Below are positions 23,107-31,530 of a DNA stretch of 64,000 nucleotides, piece after piece. The stretch covers positions 1,364,001-1,428,000 of the forward strand of contig NZ_CP139035.1 in assembly GCF_029854705.2 (NCBI RefSeq), given 5' to 3'. Origin of the DNA: Akkermansia sp. N21116. GTDB lineage: Bacteria; Verrucomicrobiota; Verrucomicrobiia; Verrucomicrobiales; Akkermansiaceae. Under the pieces are notes generated by a model that did not search any database, was not told the DNA's origin, and was given only the letters and a program-made list of their open reading frames with translations. Made by a program: the position numbers and the translations under genes. Every line of letters starts with the position of its first letter. The first letter of the stretch is position 1.

Positions 23107-25761
23107 ATGAAGTTGTCAGACGCATTCTCTGATATAACGAATGGTCTTCCGGCATGTACTATGAGTGACGATCCTACCAGCAATTCCCCGAATGAGCAGA
23201 TGATGTGTCCGCATTGTGGGCACCCGATGAATATTTCCGGATTGAGGCCATTTTCTAAAGTCGACTGTCCGGCCTGTGGTCAGGGAACCCGGGTGCATAC
23301 CCAGTTGGGGGTGTATCGGATTTTGGATTGTGTCGGCAGGGGAGGGATGAGTGAAATTTTCCGGGCTGAAGATACGATTCTCGGTCGCATTATTGCGTTA
23401 AAAATTCTGAACGAAAACTATTCTTCCCAGAAAGATCGCGTAGAAAAGTTCGAGCAGGAAGCTCAGATCATGGCCAAGGTTCGCCATGAGAACATTGTCA
23501 AGGTCTATACGGTCGGGCGTGCTTTTGGTCATGTGTTTATTGCGATGGAATTGGTAAATGGGCGCGATCTTGAAACGCTCATGAAGTTGCGAGGCGAACC
23601 TATCCCGGAACCGGAGGCTCTGGAAATTGCTCTTCAGTCGGTAGAGGGCCTGATGGCGGCTGATGACGCCGGTCTTGTACACCGTGACGTCAAACCGGCT
23701 AATATTCTTTTGGATGCATCCGGGACATGCAAAATCGTCGATTTCGGTCTTTCTTTGCTGCAATCGGAAAAGGATGATTCGGAAGAGATTTGGGTAACTC
23801 CTTATTATGCATCTCCGGAAGCCCTGCGGCGTGAATTGGAAGATTCCCGCTCCGACATGTATGCCCTGGGTGTGACTCTGTTCCAGATGTTGTCCGGAAA
23901 GACTCCTTTTGAGACGATTCCCAGTTCCGTTCATGCATTGCTGGATATCAAGAAGAAGATTCCTTCCGTTCGGCGGGTTGCTCCGGAATTGTCTCCGATG
24001 ACCCGTCATATTGTCGATAAGTTGATGAACTTCGACAAGGAAAAACGCTATCAGTCATATGCTGAACTTCGGGATGATCTGATCCAGGCTCATGCGCTTC
24101 TTGCCTCGGAGGACGGAGATTGGAGGGTCAAGCGATCCAGTCTTATCAGGAGGTACAAGAGGAATCGTTTCCGCATGATTGCTGCGATTTGCGCTGGGGG
24201 GATACTCTTGGCCGGAGGGATTGTGTTTTGGATAACGAGCCTTCAAAAAGTTTCTCAGACGGATGTTCCTCCCATTGTCAAGGAGGAGGAGAAAGCCCCT
24301 GTTGTTCACATGATGAACGGAGAGGAAATAGGGCAAGCCTATTTGCATGCCGAAGAAACGCTGAAATCCGGTTATCTGGATGATGCCCGCCGGCAGTTTG
24401 AACGCCTGTTGGATGAACAGCGTTGCCCTCTTGCAACGGCGGCCTGGTCGGCATTGAATGCCGCCTATGCCTGCTGGATACTCGGGGATGACCACCACGG
24501 GCGTTTTCTGATGCAGCAAATGGTGGACAGAGTGGAAAAAAATGGAGAATCTGCCGAAGCGAAAGGGAGTGCCGTAGATGTCATGGAGTTAATGAAGGCA
24601 TTGCTGGCTTCTTCCCAAGAGGAGAATGTCCGGAATTTTGAAGCGGGTGATCCGATGCTGTTATATTGGCTTGTCGGTTCGGGCTTGAAAGCATGGAAGG
24701 AGGGTAACATCACCCGGGCAGCTTCTTTGTTTGCCAGGTTGGAGGAATTATCTCAGACAGAGGGGGAGGGGATATCCGGCAGAACCTGGAATAATCTTTT
24801 ATCTTCGTATATTCAGGATGCTGCCTCTGTGAAAAAGTTGATGTCTATGCCGGACGAGACATTACCGCAAGCCCGTACCAAATTGGACGGCTTGATGAAT
24901 CCGCCCGATCAGCAAAGTCCGGGGACTGCGTACAAAAGAATTCTTGCAAGTCTGGTCAGGCAGCAGGAGGCCCATGTCCTGGATTTGAAGGAAAGATCGA
25001 GGGATGACGGCGATCTTTCGCCATCCGGGCAGGATTCTTCCCGGCAGAAGGATCCCGAAGATCAAGGCCAGCCTCAGGAAGATGAACAGGCTCGTATTCA
25101 GCGTGAGCGCGAGCAGGAAGAAATCCGCCGTGCCCAGGAAGCGGAACGGCAGCAGGAGGCTGAACGACTGAAGCTTCAGGAACAAACCCTGCAGAAGAAC
25201 CGAGAAACTGTCCAGAAGGGAGTGGTCAGGGCGGTTGAATTGATGGAAAAGTCCTGGAATTTCTCTTCGGCAATGGAGGAGTTGCGCAAGGTGGAAGAAT
25301 TCGCCGTTCATGACGATTCGTTGAAGGACCGGGTACAGGCATATCTGGAAATGGCTTCTCTGGCGGATGGGTTTATGGCGAAAACTCTGGAACAGTCTCT
25401 TCGCCTGCCTCAGCCCAAAAGGCAGCTCGCCTTGCAGGATGGAACGACGGTGCAGCTACAGGGGTATGACAAGAGCAAGAATCTCATCACCGTGATGACT
25501 CCAAGTGGACGTGTTTCGCGTCCGGCGCATGATCTGGGGATTCATACGATGATTCGCTTGCATCGTGCGTGTCTGGCGCAGTCTGGAGCCAAACCCGCCG
25601 AGGAGAGACAGCGCCATCGGGATGCCCTTGTTTTTATGTTTTTGGCGGGCGGACGCGAATCTGCTGTTTCGACCATGGAAAAATGGCTTCTGTCCAGCCC
25701 GGATAATACGTTGGAATTTATGAACCAATGGCAGGGATGGATGATTGCCTTGGATGAATGA
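23107..25761 (+). CDS. transmembrane Ser/Thr protein kinase with N-terminal zinc ribbon
   Basis: 884 residues from ATG 23107, chosen because GGAG lies 8 bases upstream (23095-23098). Parts: zinc ribbon CPHC...CPAC (C34, C37, C54, C57); kinase domain about 69-330 with glycine loop GRGGMSEIF, ATP lysine K99 in ALKIL, catalytic loop HRDVKPANIL (D195), DFGLS (212-216) and SPEA; membrane helix about 357-378; helical repeat region; a charged Gln/Glu/Arg-rich coiled coil (about 670-715); and a C-terminal domain with a DGTTVQLQGYD...SGRVSRP hairpin resembling SHD1-like modules. All catalytic residues are present, so it should be active. The C-terminal half is probably extracytoplasmic and sensory. 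A lipoprotein gene follows 71 bp later. Confidence 0.88.
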   Translation: MKLSDAFSDITNGLPACTMSDDPTSNSPNEQMMCPHCGHPMNISGLRPFSKVDCPACGQGTRVHTQLGVYRILDCVGRGGMSEIFRAEDTILGRIIALKILNENYSSQKDRVEKFEQEAQIMAKVRHENIVKVYTVGRAFGHVFIAMELVNGRDLETLMKLRGEPIPEPEALEIALQSVEGLMAADDAGLVHRDVKPANILLDASGTCKIVDFGLSLLQSEKDDSEEIWVTPYYASPEALRRELEDSRSDMYALGVTLFQMLSGKTPFETIPSSVHALLDIKKKIPSVRRVAPELSPMTRHIVDKLMNFDKEKRYQSYAELRDDLIQAHALLASEDGDWRVKRSSLIRRYKRNRFRMIAAICAGGILLAGGIVFWITSLQKVSQTDVPPIVKEEEKAPVVHMMNGEEIGQAYLHAEETLKSGYLDDARRQFERLLDEQRCPLATAAWSALNAAYACWILGDDHHGRFLMQQMVDRVEKNGESAEAKGSAVDVMELMKALLASSQEENVRNFEAGDPMLLYWLVGSGLKAWKEGNITRAASLFARLEELSQTEGEGISGRTWNNLLSSYIQDAASVKKLMSMPDETLPQARTKLDGLMNPPDQQSPGTAYKRILASLVRQQEAHVLDLKERSRDDGDLSPSGQDSSRQKDPEDQGQPQEDEQARIQREREQEEIRRAQEAERQQEAERLKLQEQTLQKNRETVQKGVVRAVELMEKSWNFSSAMEELRKVEEFAVHDDSLKDRVQAYLEMASLADGFMAKTLEQSLRLPQPKRQLALQDGTTVQLQGYDKSKNLITVMTPSGRVSRPAHDLGIHTMIRLHRACLAQSGAKPAEERQRHRDALVFMFLAGGRESAVSTMEKWLLSSPDNTLEFMNQWQGWMIALDE

Positions 25762-25832
25762 AACAAGTAGGTTCGGATGAAAGGGCTTGCCGCTTGTCGA
25801 ACGGCAGTTATGATCTTGACATTGATCTCTCC

Positions 25833-26228
25833 ATGAAAAAGCTGCTTTTGTTTCCATTTTTTCTTGTTTGTTGTATAGCTTTGAGTGCTTGCTCCGGCTT
25901 TTATGGGTCGGTGGTTTCCGACCAGGTACAGAGGACCGAATCTTTGGTGACTATTCTCAAGGGTGTTCAGGATAAAGCTTCTGCCGACTCTGCTGCGTCC
26001 GGCGTTTATATGTACCGTCATTCTCTGGAGGAAGTACTCCAGGGAATTGTCAATGCGGGCAAGCCTTCCATGCTCGACCTCCTGCGGTTGAAAAACCAGT
26101 TGACTGATCTGAAAACGGGCCAGTCAAGCAAGGATCTGATCAGTCAGTACATTCGTCTTTCGACAGTTGATTTTTACGGTTCGGCAGAGTTGAAGAATGC
26201 TTTCCGTCTGGGGGTGTCCCAGGCATGA
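25833..26228 (+). CDS. small lipoprotein of unknown function
   Basis: 131 residues from ATG 25833. The signal peptide MKKLLLFPFFLVCCIALSAC ends in a LSAC lipobox, so it should be lipidated by Lgt and cleaved by LspA. The mature part is helical (SLVTILKGVQDKAS, HSLEEVLQGIVNAG, LLRLKNQLTDLKTG), with no domain that I recognise. An upstream in-frame ATG at 25758 would bury the signal peptide. It lies between the membrane Ser/Thr kinase and a DNA glycosylase, all on the plus strand with short gaps. Surface or periplasmic partnership with the kinase's outer domain is possible but only inference. Confidence 0.75.
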   Translation: MKKLLLFPFFLVCCIALSACSGFYGSVVSDQVQRTESLVTILKGVQDKASADSAASGVYMYRHSLEEVLQGIVNAGKPSMLDLLRLKNQLTDLKTGQSSKDLISQYIRLSTVDFYGSAELKNAFRLGVSQA

Positions 26229-26256
26229 TGGAATGACAGGATGGAGTGTTTTGACG

Positions 26257-26763
26257 ATGAAAGAATCGTTTCTTCCCGTTGAGGATGAAAAGGCCCGTGT
26301 TTTGCTGCTCGGATCGTTGCCGGGCGATGCTTCGTTGTCCCTGGCGGAATATTACGGTCATTCTCGCAATGCCTTTTGGCCGATTATGGGGGAGTTGCTC
26401 GGATTTTCTCCGCAGTTGCCCTATGAGGCTCGGTTGAATTTTTTGAAGCTCAGGGGGATTGCCTTGTGGGATGTGGTATCGCGTGCATACCGGAGAGGGA
26501 GCCTCGATTCGGACATCCGGGAGGCGGAACCGAACGATATTCCTGCCTTGTTGAGGCGTTGCCCGGGGATTGTGCGCATCGGTTGCAATGGCGGTGCGGC
26601 GTATACTCTGTTGAAGAAATTTTATCCGGAGTTGTTTCGGAACGAAGTGTGGGAGATCGTCCGCCTTCCTTCCACCAGTCCTGCGGCGGCTATGATCAGC
26701 TACTCGGCAAAGCGGGATGCATATGCCTCTTTCCTGAAAGAGTTGATAGGGGAGACGGAATAG
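26257..26763 (+). CDS. DNA-deoxyinosine (hypoxanthine) glycosylase family protein
   Basis: 168 residues from ATG 26257, preferred because GGAG (26243-26246) sits 10 bases upstream; ATG 26233 is possible. It belongs to the uracil-DNA-glycosylase superfamily, family 6 type. Marks are VLLLGSLPGDASLSLAEYY, with the GHSRNAFWPIM motif whose asparagine is the family's catalytic residue, GIALWDVVSRAYRRGSLDS, RIGCNGGAAY, and the LPSTSPAAA motif. Members remove deaminated adenine (hypoxanthine) from DNA, with some uracil activity in relatives. Length is normal for the family. Confidence 0.88.
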   Translation: MKESFLPVEDEKARVLLLGSLPGDASLSLAEYYGHSRNAFWPIMGELLGFSPQLPYEARLNFLKLRGIALWDVVSRAYRRGSLDSDIREAEPNDIPALLRRCPGIVRIGCNGGAAYTLLKKFYPELFRNEVWEIVRLPSTSPAAAMISYSAKRDAYASFLKELIGETE

Positions 26764-26822
26764 TTCCATTCCCGGTTGCACGCAAGGCGTTTCCGGGAAC
26801 GGATTCCATGACGATACGGTTG

Positions 26823-29822
26823 TTAAACACTGACTTCGGCAGCTTCTTGCTCCGGTTTTTCTTCTCCTGCCTCCTGGCTGCCTTCCAGAAGGCTGAGAAA
26901 GTCTTCCCAATTGGAGGGAAGTGCCGGGGTTGCCTTGAGGGCATTGATGATGATGCCGGTGCGAATATCGGTCATGAGTTGTTCGAAGAGGACATAGGCA
27001 TCCGTTTTGTATTCAGTCAGCGGATTTTTTTGTCCTTGAGCCCGGAGATTGACTCCATCCCGCAATTCTTCCATGCTGCTGAGGTGTTCTTGCCAGTTGT
27101 TGTCAATCATCTGGAGCATCAGGGAGCGGAGGGAATAATCCATATATTCGGGAGAAAGGACCTGTTCCTGTTCATGGAAGCTTTTGGTTAGTTCTCCGAT
27201 GATGATGTCGGCGATTTCTTCCTGGGTTTTCTCTTCGAGTTCGGAGGGTTCCTGAGGAAGGGAGATGGAATAGGTAGCTCCCATCCATCCGAGAAGGGAA
27301 TCGATATCCGTGTCTCCCTCGGCATTTTTGATGTTCTCGGCAACCTGCCGAGGGATCATATCCCGGAGGAGATCGAAGAAAATGTCTTCCGGGTGCTCGG
27401 TTTTGAGGACCTCGTTGCGGAAGCTGTAGAGGACTTCGCGCTGAGTGTTCATGACATCGTCGAAGTCGAGGACATGCTTGCGCCATGAATAGTTGCGTTG
27501 CTCTATCTGTCGTTGGGCATTTTCTACTGTGGCGCTTGTGGGGATGCGCCGGGAGTCCGGTTCGTCCAGGGAATCTTCGATCATGCGGCTGGATTCCCGA
27601 ACATCGCCGAAATTGCGTAGAAGGTCGTCTTCCAGTGAAATGAAAAACTGAGTGACGCCCGGGTCTCCCTGACGTGCCGCGCGTCCGCGTAGCTGGCGGT
27701 CGATGCGTCTGGATTCATAGTGCTCGGTACCTAAGACAAACAGGCCTCCCAGTTCGGCAACGCCCTCTCCAAGTTTGATATCGGTTCCGCGTCCCGCCAT
27801 GTTGGTGGAGATGGTCACGGCTCCTTTTTGTCCAGCGAGGGCGACGATTTCCGCTTCACTCATATGGTTCTTGGCGTTGAGGACGACATGAGGGATGTGA
27901 AGTCTGTTCATCATGCGGGAGAGCGTTTCCGAGGCATCGACACTGGCTGTACCGACGAGAATGGGCTGACCTTTGGCGTGGATTTCTCGAATACGGACAA
28001 TGGATGCGACGTATTTATCGTATCGAGTCTTGAAAATCAGGGCATTCAGATCAACCCGGCAGCATGGTTTGTGAGTTGGAATAGGAAGGACGTCGAGTTT
28101 GTAGATGTCGTGGAATTCCGCAGCCTCCGTTTCGGCAGTGCCTGTCATGCCTGCCAGTTTGCTGTACATGCGGAAGTAGTTTTGAATTGTGATCGTGGCG
28201 TAGGTGAGATTGTCCTTTTCCAGTTTGAGCCCTTCTTTGGCAGTAACGGCTTGGTGGAGACCGTCTGACCAGCGGCGCCCCGGCATTTCGCGGCCCGTAT
28301 GTTCATCGACGATGACGACTTCTTCGTCCCGGATCACGTAGTCGACATCTTTTTCAAACAGGCAGTATGCCTTGAGCATCTGGTTGGTGGCATGAAGGGA
28401 AGCTCCCGCCTCGGCCAATTCTTGTTGGACACGGACTTTTTGCTGTTGGCGCGTTTCTCCTGGGTAAGGGGATTCAGCCAGTTTTTTGTTGATATCGGGT
28501 AAGATGAACGCGGCCGGATCCCCGGGAGCCAGGAATTGACGTCCCCGTTCCATGAGTTCGGCTTCGCGTCGTTTGCGGTCAACGACGAAAAAGAGTTCTT
28601 CCTTGAGGTCAATAAGGGGTTTTTTACTTGCACCTCGATGGAAACGGTTTTCCGTTTTCTCGACTAGAAGGAGAAGATCGGGGTTTTCCATCAATCGCAT
28701 GAACATGCGGTTGCGTGGTTGTCCTAGTTTTACTTTGAAGAGGATTCTTCCGGCAGCCTTTTCGTCTCCGGACTCGTAAAGGCGCTGGGCTTCGGCAACT
28801 AATTCGTTGCAGAGAAGGGTTTGTTTTTTGTAGAGCTGTTCTACGGTGGGCTTGACTGCTGCAAATTGAGTTTCGTCGCCGGAGGTTGCAGGGCCGGAGA
28901 TAATGAGGGGAGTGCGGGCTTCATCGATCAGGATAGAGTCGATTTCATCAATCAGGGCGAAGTAGTGACCGCGCTGGACCTGTTCGTCAAGGCTGGTTGC
29001 AATGCCGTTGTCGCGGAGGTAGTCGAAACCGAATTCGGAATTGGTACCGTAAGTGATATCACAGAGATATTGGCTCTTGCGCTCGGCATCGGGCATTTGG
29101 TTTTCAATACATCCAACGGTTAGTCCCAGAAAGTTGTAGAGGAATCCCATCCATTGGCTATCCCGTCGGGCGAGATAATCGTTCACTGTAACCATGTGGA
29201 CTCCCTGACCAGTGAGGGCGTTCAGGTAGACGGGCAGAGTGGAGACGAGAGTTTTGCCTTCTCCGGTTGCCATTTCGGCGATGTAGCCTCGGTGGAGGGC
29301 AATGCCGCCCATGAGCTGAGTATCGAAGTGGACCATATCCCATACCATTTCCTGATCGCAGACATTGGTGGAATGGCCGCAGAGGCGACGGGCTGCGTTT
29401 TTGACGACGGCAAAGGCGGATGGCAGAATTTTATCCAGATATTTGTCCCTCATTTTCGGGAATTGCGGGGAGATGGCGGCAAAACTTATCTTGGCCGCGT
29501 CTAGGCCGGCAGGAGTTGCTTCCACATGTTTGGGAAGGGAAGGGAAGTCGGGGCGCAGTGCATCGAACCTTTGTTGGATAGTCTTGGCCCAAGCAGCTAT
29601 TTGACCGGGATCGGCTTCGTCGATCATTTTTTTTCTGGGAAGTTCCAGAGGGAGGAAGCGGTGGAGCCAGGACTGCCATTCTTTTGTCATAGCCTGCAGT
29701 TCATCGTCCTTTTTGGATTGCAAGGAGCGTTCGAGTTCGTTGATTTTTGCGACGATAGGCTTCAGTTTGTTGATTTCGCGCGTGTTTTTGCTGCTGAAAA
29801 TTGTGGAGATAAAATTGAACAT
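26823..29822 (-). CDS. secA: preprotein translocase ATPase SecA
   Basis: 999 residues from ATG 29822 (MFNFISTIFSSKN); the frame is open further upstream but without family similarity. SecA drives export through SecYEG. Marks are Walker A MATGEGKTLVS, VTVNDYLARRDS, Walker B-type ALIDEIDSILIDEARTP, MTGTAETEAAEF, STNMAGRGTDIKLG and RQLRGRAARQGDPG. Compared with E. coli SecA there is an extra segment of roughly 80 residues before PSAFAVVKNA and a larger one in the nucleotide-binding region (about 350-480). The C-terminus lacks the zinc-binding SEC-C motif and ends in an acidic tail. Insertions like these are seen in other Bacteroidota and Planctomycetota-group SecA proteins. Confidence 0.95.
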   Translation of the reverse strand: MFNFISTIFSSKNTREINKLKPIVAKINELERSLQSKKDDELQAMTKEWQSWLHRFLPLELPRKKMIDEADPGQIAAWAKTIQQRFDALRPDFPSLPKHVEATPAGLDAAKISFAAISPQFPKMRDKYLDKILPSAFAVVKNAARRLCGHSTNVCDQEMVWDMVHFDTQLMGGIALHRGYIAEMATGEGKTLVSTLPVYLNALTGQGVHMVTVNDYLARRDSQWMGFLYNFLGLTVGCIENQMPDAERKSQYLCDITYGTNSEFGFDYLRDNGIATSLDEQVQRGHYFALIDEIDSILIDEARTPLIISGPATSGDETQFAAVKPTVEQLYKKQTLLCNELVAEAQRLYESGDEKAAGRILFKVKLGQPRNRMFMRLMENPDLLLLVEKTENRFHRGASKKPLIDLKEELFFVVDRKRREAELMERGRQFLAPGDPAAFILPDINKKLAESPYPGETRQQQKVRVQQELAEAGASLHATNQMLKAYCLFEKDVDYVIRDEEVVIVDEHTGREMPGRRWSDGLHQAVTAKEGLKLEKDNLTYATITIQNYFRMYSKLAGMTGTAETEAAEFHDIYKLDVLPIPTHKPCCRVDLNALIFKTRYDKYVASIVRIREIHAKGQPILVGTASVDASETLSRMMNRLHIPHVVLNAKNHMSEAEIVALAGQKGAVTISTNMAGRGTDIKLGEGVAELGGLFVLGTEHYESRRIDRQLRGRAARQGDPGVTQFFISLEDDLLRNFGDVRESSRMIEDSLDEPDSRRIPTSATVENAQRQIEQRNYSWRKHVLDFDDVMNTQREVLYSFRNEVLKTEHPEDIFFDLLRDMIPRQVAENIKNAEGDTDIDSLLGWMGATYSISLPQEPSELEEKTQEEIADIIIGELTKSFHEQEQVLSPEYMDYSLRSLMLQMIDNNWQEHLSSMEELRDGVNLRAQGQKNPLTEYKTDAYVLFEQLMTDIRTGIIINALKATPALPSNWEDFLSLLEGSQEAGEEKPEQEAAEVSV

Positions 29823-29963
29823 AAAAAAATGGGGTGAAGGTGTTTGGCCCGGGGGATAGTACGGGCGCTGATGAGGGTAAATGGAATGTGCCTGTTGCAT
29901 ACGGCACAGTAGACCGTCGGAATATAAGACGGAATCAAACGAGAATAAGGGACTGCCGTGGTA

Positions 29964-30521
29964 TCAGTGAGGCCGCAGCTTGTCGTAGGGAATGATTTCC
30001 TGATAGGAAAGACAGGGAGGAATGTCCTCAAGTATGGCTAAAGTTTCCCCGTCCGGGAGCGAAGCTACAATTTCCGACAAGGGAGATGGGGGAAAGGAAG
30101 ATACTGTGGAATTGGAGAACCCGGCAGTAACGTCTGTTAGGTATTTACTGGCACCTGCTTTGTAAGAAAATTGATATGGGAATCCGGCAAGGAGGAGGGA
30201 TACTCTGTCTAATGATTCTTCTGTGGAATCATCGTTGAAATCGCCAGGCAGCTCTTCCTTGTTTTTTCTGATACTTTTGAATCTGCCATAGCGATCCATT
30301 CCGTATTTGCCGGATCCGGAACTTACGCGTCGCTGGCGTTGCAGTCTGTGTTCTTCTTCGTTCCAGATGGAGGCAATTTCCGAAGCGTTTGCTGTTGCGC
30401 AATGAGACGTCTGTGCCAGATATCCGTTACCCGTCGCCTCCCGGAAGGAATCTTTCCCCATACCCAGACAGCACAGGACGGCAGCCAGGAAACTGAGGAG
30501 ATGGAAAAGGGAGGACAACAT
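29964..30521 (-). CDS. small exported protein, family unknown
   Basis: 185 residues from ATG 30521. The first about 20 residues (MLSSLFHLLSFLAAVLCCLG) form a signal peptide; C18 or C19 could be a lipid site but no good lipobox is seen. The mature part is polar and of mixed composition (NASEIASIWNEEEHRLQ, KYGMDRYGRFKSIRKNKEE, then LLLAGFPYQFSYKAG), with no domain I recognise. It is upstream of secA on the same strand but 140 bp away, and divergent from the ion-channel gene. The frame is open to a start at 30572, which would put the hydrophobic stretch inside. Confidence 0.55.
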   Translation of the reverse strand: MLSSLFHLLSFLAAVLCCLGMGKDSFREATGNGYLAQTSHCATANASEIASIWNEEEHRLQRQRRVSSGSGKYGMDRYGRFKSIRKNKEELPGDFNDDSTEESLDRVSLLLAGFPYQFSYKAGASKYLTDVTAGFSNSTVSSFPPSPLSEIVASLPDGETLAILEDIPPCLSYQEIIPYDKLRPH

Positions 30522-30693
30522 GAAAAGAGGAAGTTGACTAGTATGTACGTTCCAATCGGGGAGATCTGTCAACAGAATGAAGAAAAAACCTTTCCCTTAC
30601 GGATAACGTTTCAGAAATACTCTGTCTGGCATGATGTACAAGAACGCAATTTGACATTGCTTCCGGGACATGGTGGTGCATCAATGGTAGCAT

Positions 30694-31482
30694 ATGCTGG
30701 CGAGATGGAGAAATAGCAAGGGGCAGGCGTATTTTGGAGTATGGGAAACCGTCTTCAGGTATGCGATTTTGTTGTGGCTGCTCTGTTTTACATTGATGGC
30801 AATTCCGGAATTTAAGAACTATTCGCCTCAGGCGTCATATGCGATGAATGTGTATGACTTCGTGATCAGGATTTTCTTCCTGCTGGAATTTTTCACGCGT
30901 CTGATAGTTTCTCGGCATCGCTTGAAGTATTTATTCAGCTTCATGGGAATCATTGATTTACTGGTATGCTTGCCCGTGATCCTGATTTTGGAAGGAATGA
31001 ACCCGGAGGAAGTTCACTATTCTTTTCGCATGGTTCAGTTGCTGTGTATTTTCAAATTGGCCCGGTTCAATAAGGCTCTGGATCCATTAAAGAAAGCCTT
31101 TGGAATGATCCGGAACGAATTTGTGGCTTTCGTTGTTGTCTTTTGCTTTCTTCTCTATTTTCTAGGCATGGGTACTTACCTGGCGGAGCGCGAAGTACAG
31201 CCTGAACATTTCGCTTCTATTTTGGATGGACTCTGGTTCGGTGTTGAAACATTGACAACCGTCGGCTATGGAGACATCGTGCCGGTGACTCCTATGGGAA
31301 AGCTCTTTTCCGGGTGCATCATGTTCCTGGGGATTGCCCTGATCGCCATTCCTACTGGTCTGATTACATCGGCCATCACTCGCATTTGGCAGCAAAAGGA
31401 ATTCTTGAACACCATGAAGCAAAATTCTCCGGCCAAAAGCACCATCCCTCCAGCTTCTGCTTCGGATGCGGGAAAAGATTGA
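30694..31482 (+). CDS. voltage-gated potassium channel (6TM, Kv-like)
   Basis: 262 residues. Six membrane helices plus a pore loop: the selectivity filter TTVGYGD (188-194) lies in DGLWFGVETLTTVGYGDIVPV, just before the last helix. The fourth helix region FRMVQLLCIFKLARFNKAL carries spaced R and K residues as in voltage sensors, though fewer than in animal Kv channels. It should form a tetrameric K+ channel in the inner membrane. No C-terminal RCK or cyclic-nucleotide domain is present; the tail after the sixth helix is short and polar. The start is ATG 30694; no Shine-Dalgarno is seen. The sulfatase gene follows after 48 bp. Confidence 0.92.
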   Translation: MLARWRNSKGQAYFGVWETVFRYAILLWLLCFTLMAIPEFKNYSPQASYAMNVYDFVIRIFFLLEFFTRLIVSRHRLKYLFSFMGIIDLLVCLPVILILEGMNPEEVHYSFRMVQLLCIFKLARFNKALDPLKKAFGMIRNEFVAFVVVFCFLLYFLGMGTYLAEREVQPEHFASILDGLWFGVETLTTVGYGDIVPVTPMGKLFSGCIMFLGIALIAIPTGLITSAITRIWQQKEFLNTMKQNSPAKSTIPPASASDAGKD

Positions 31483-31530
31483 TCTTTGTCGGGAATTGGG
31501 ATAATAATAAAGAAAACTAAAGTTTGTTCC

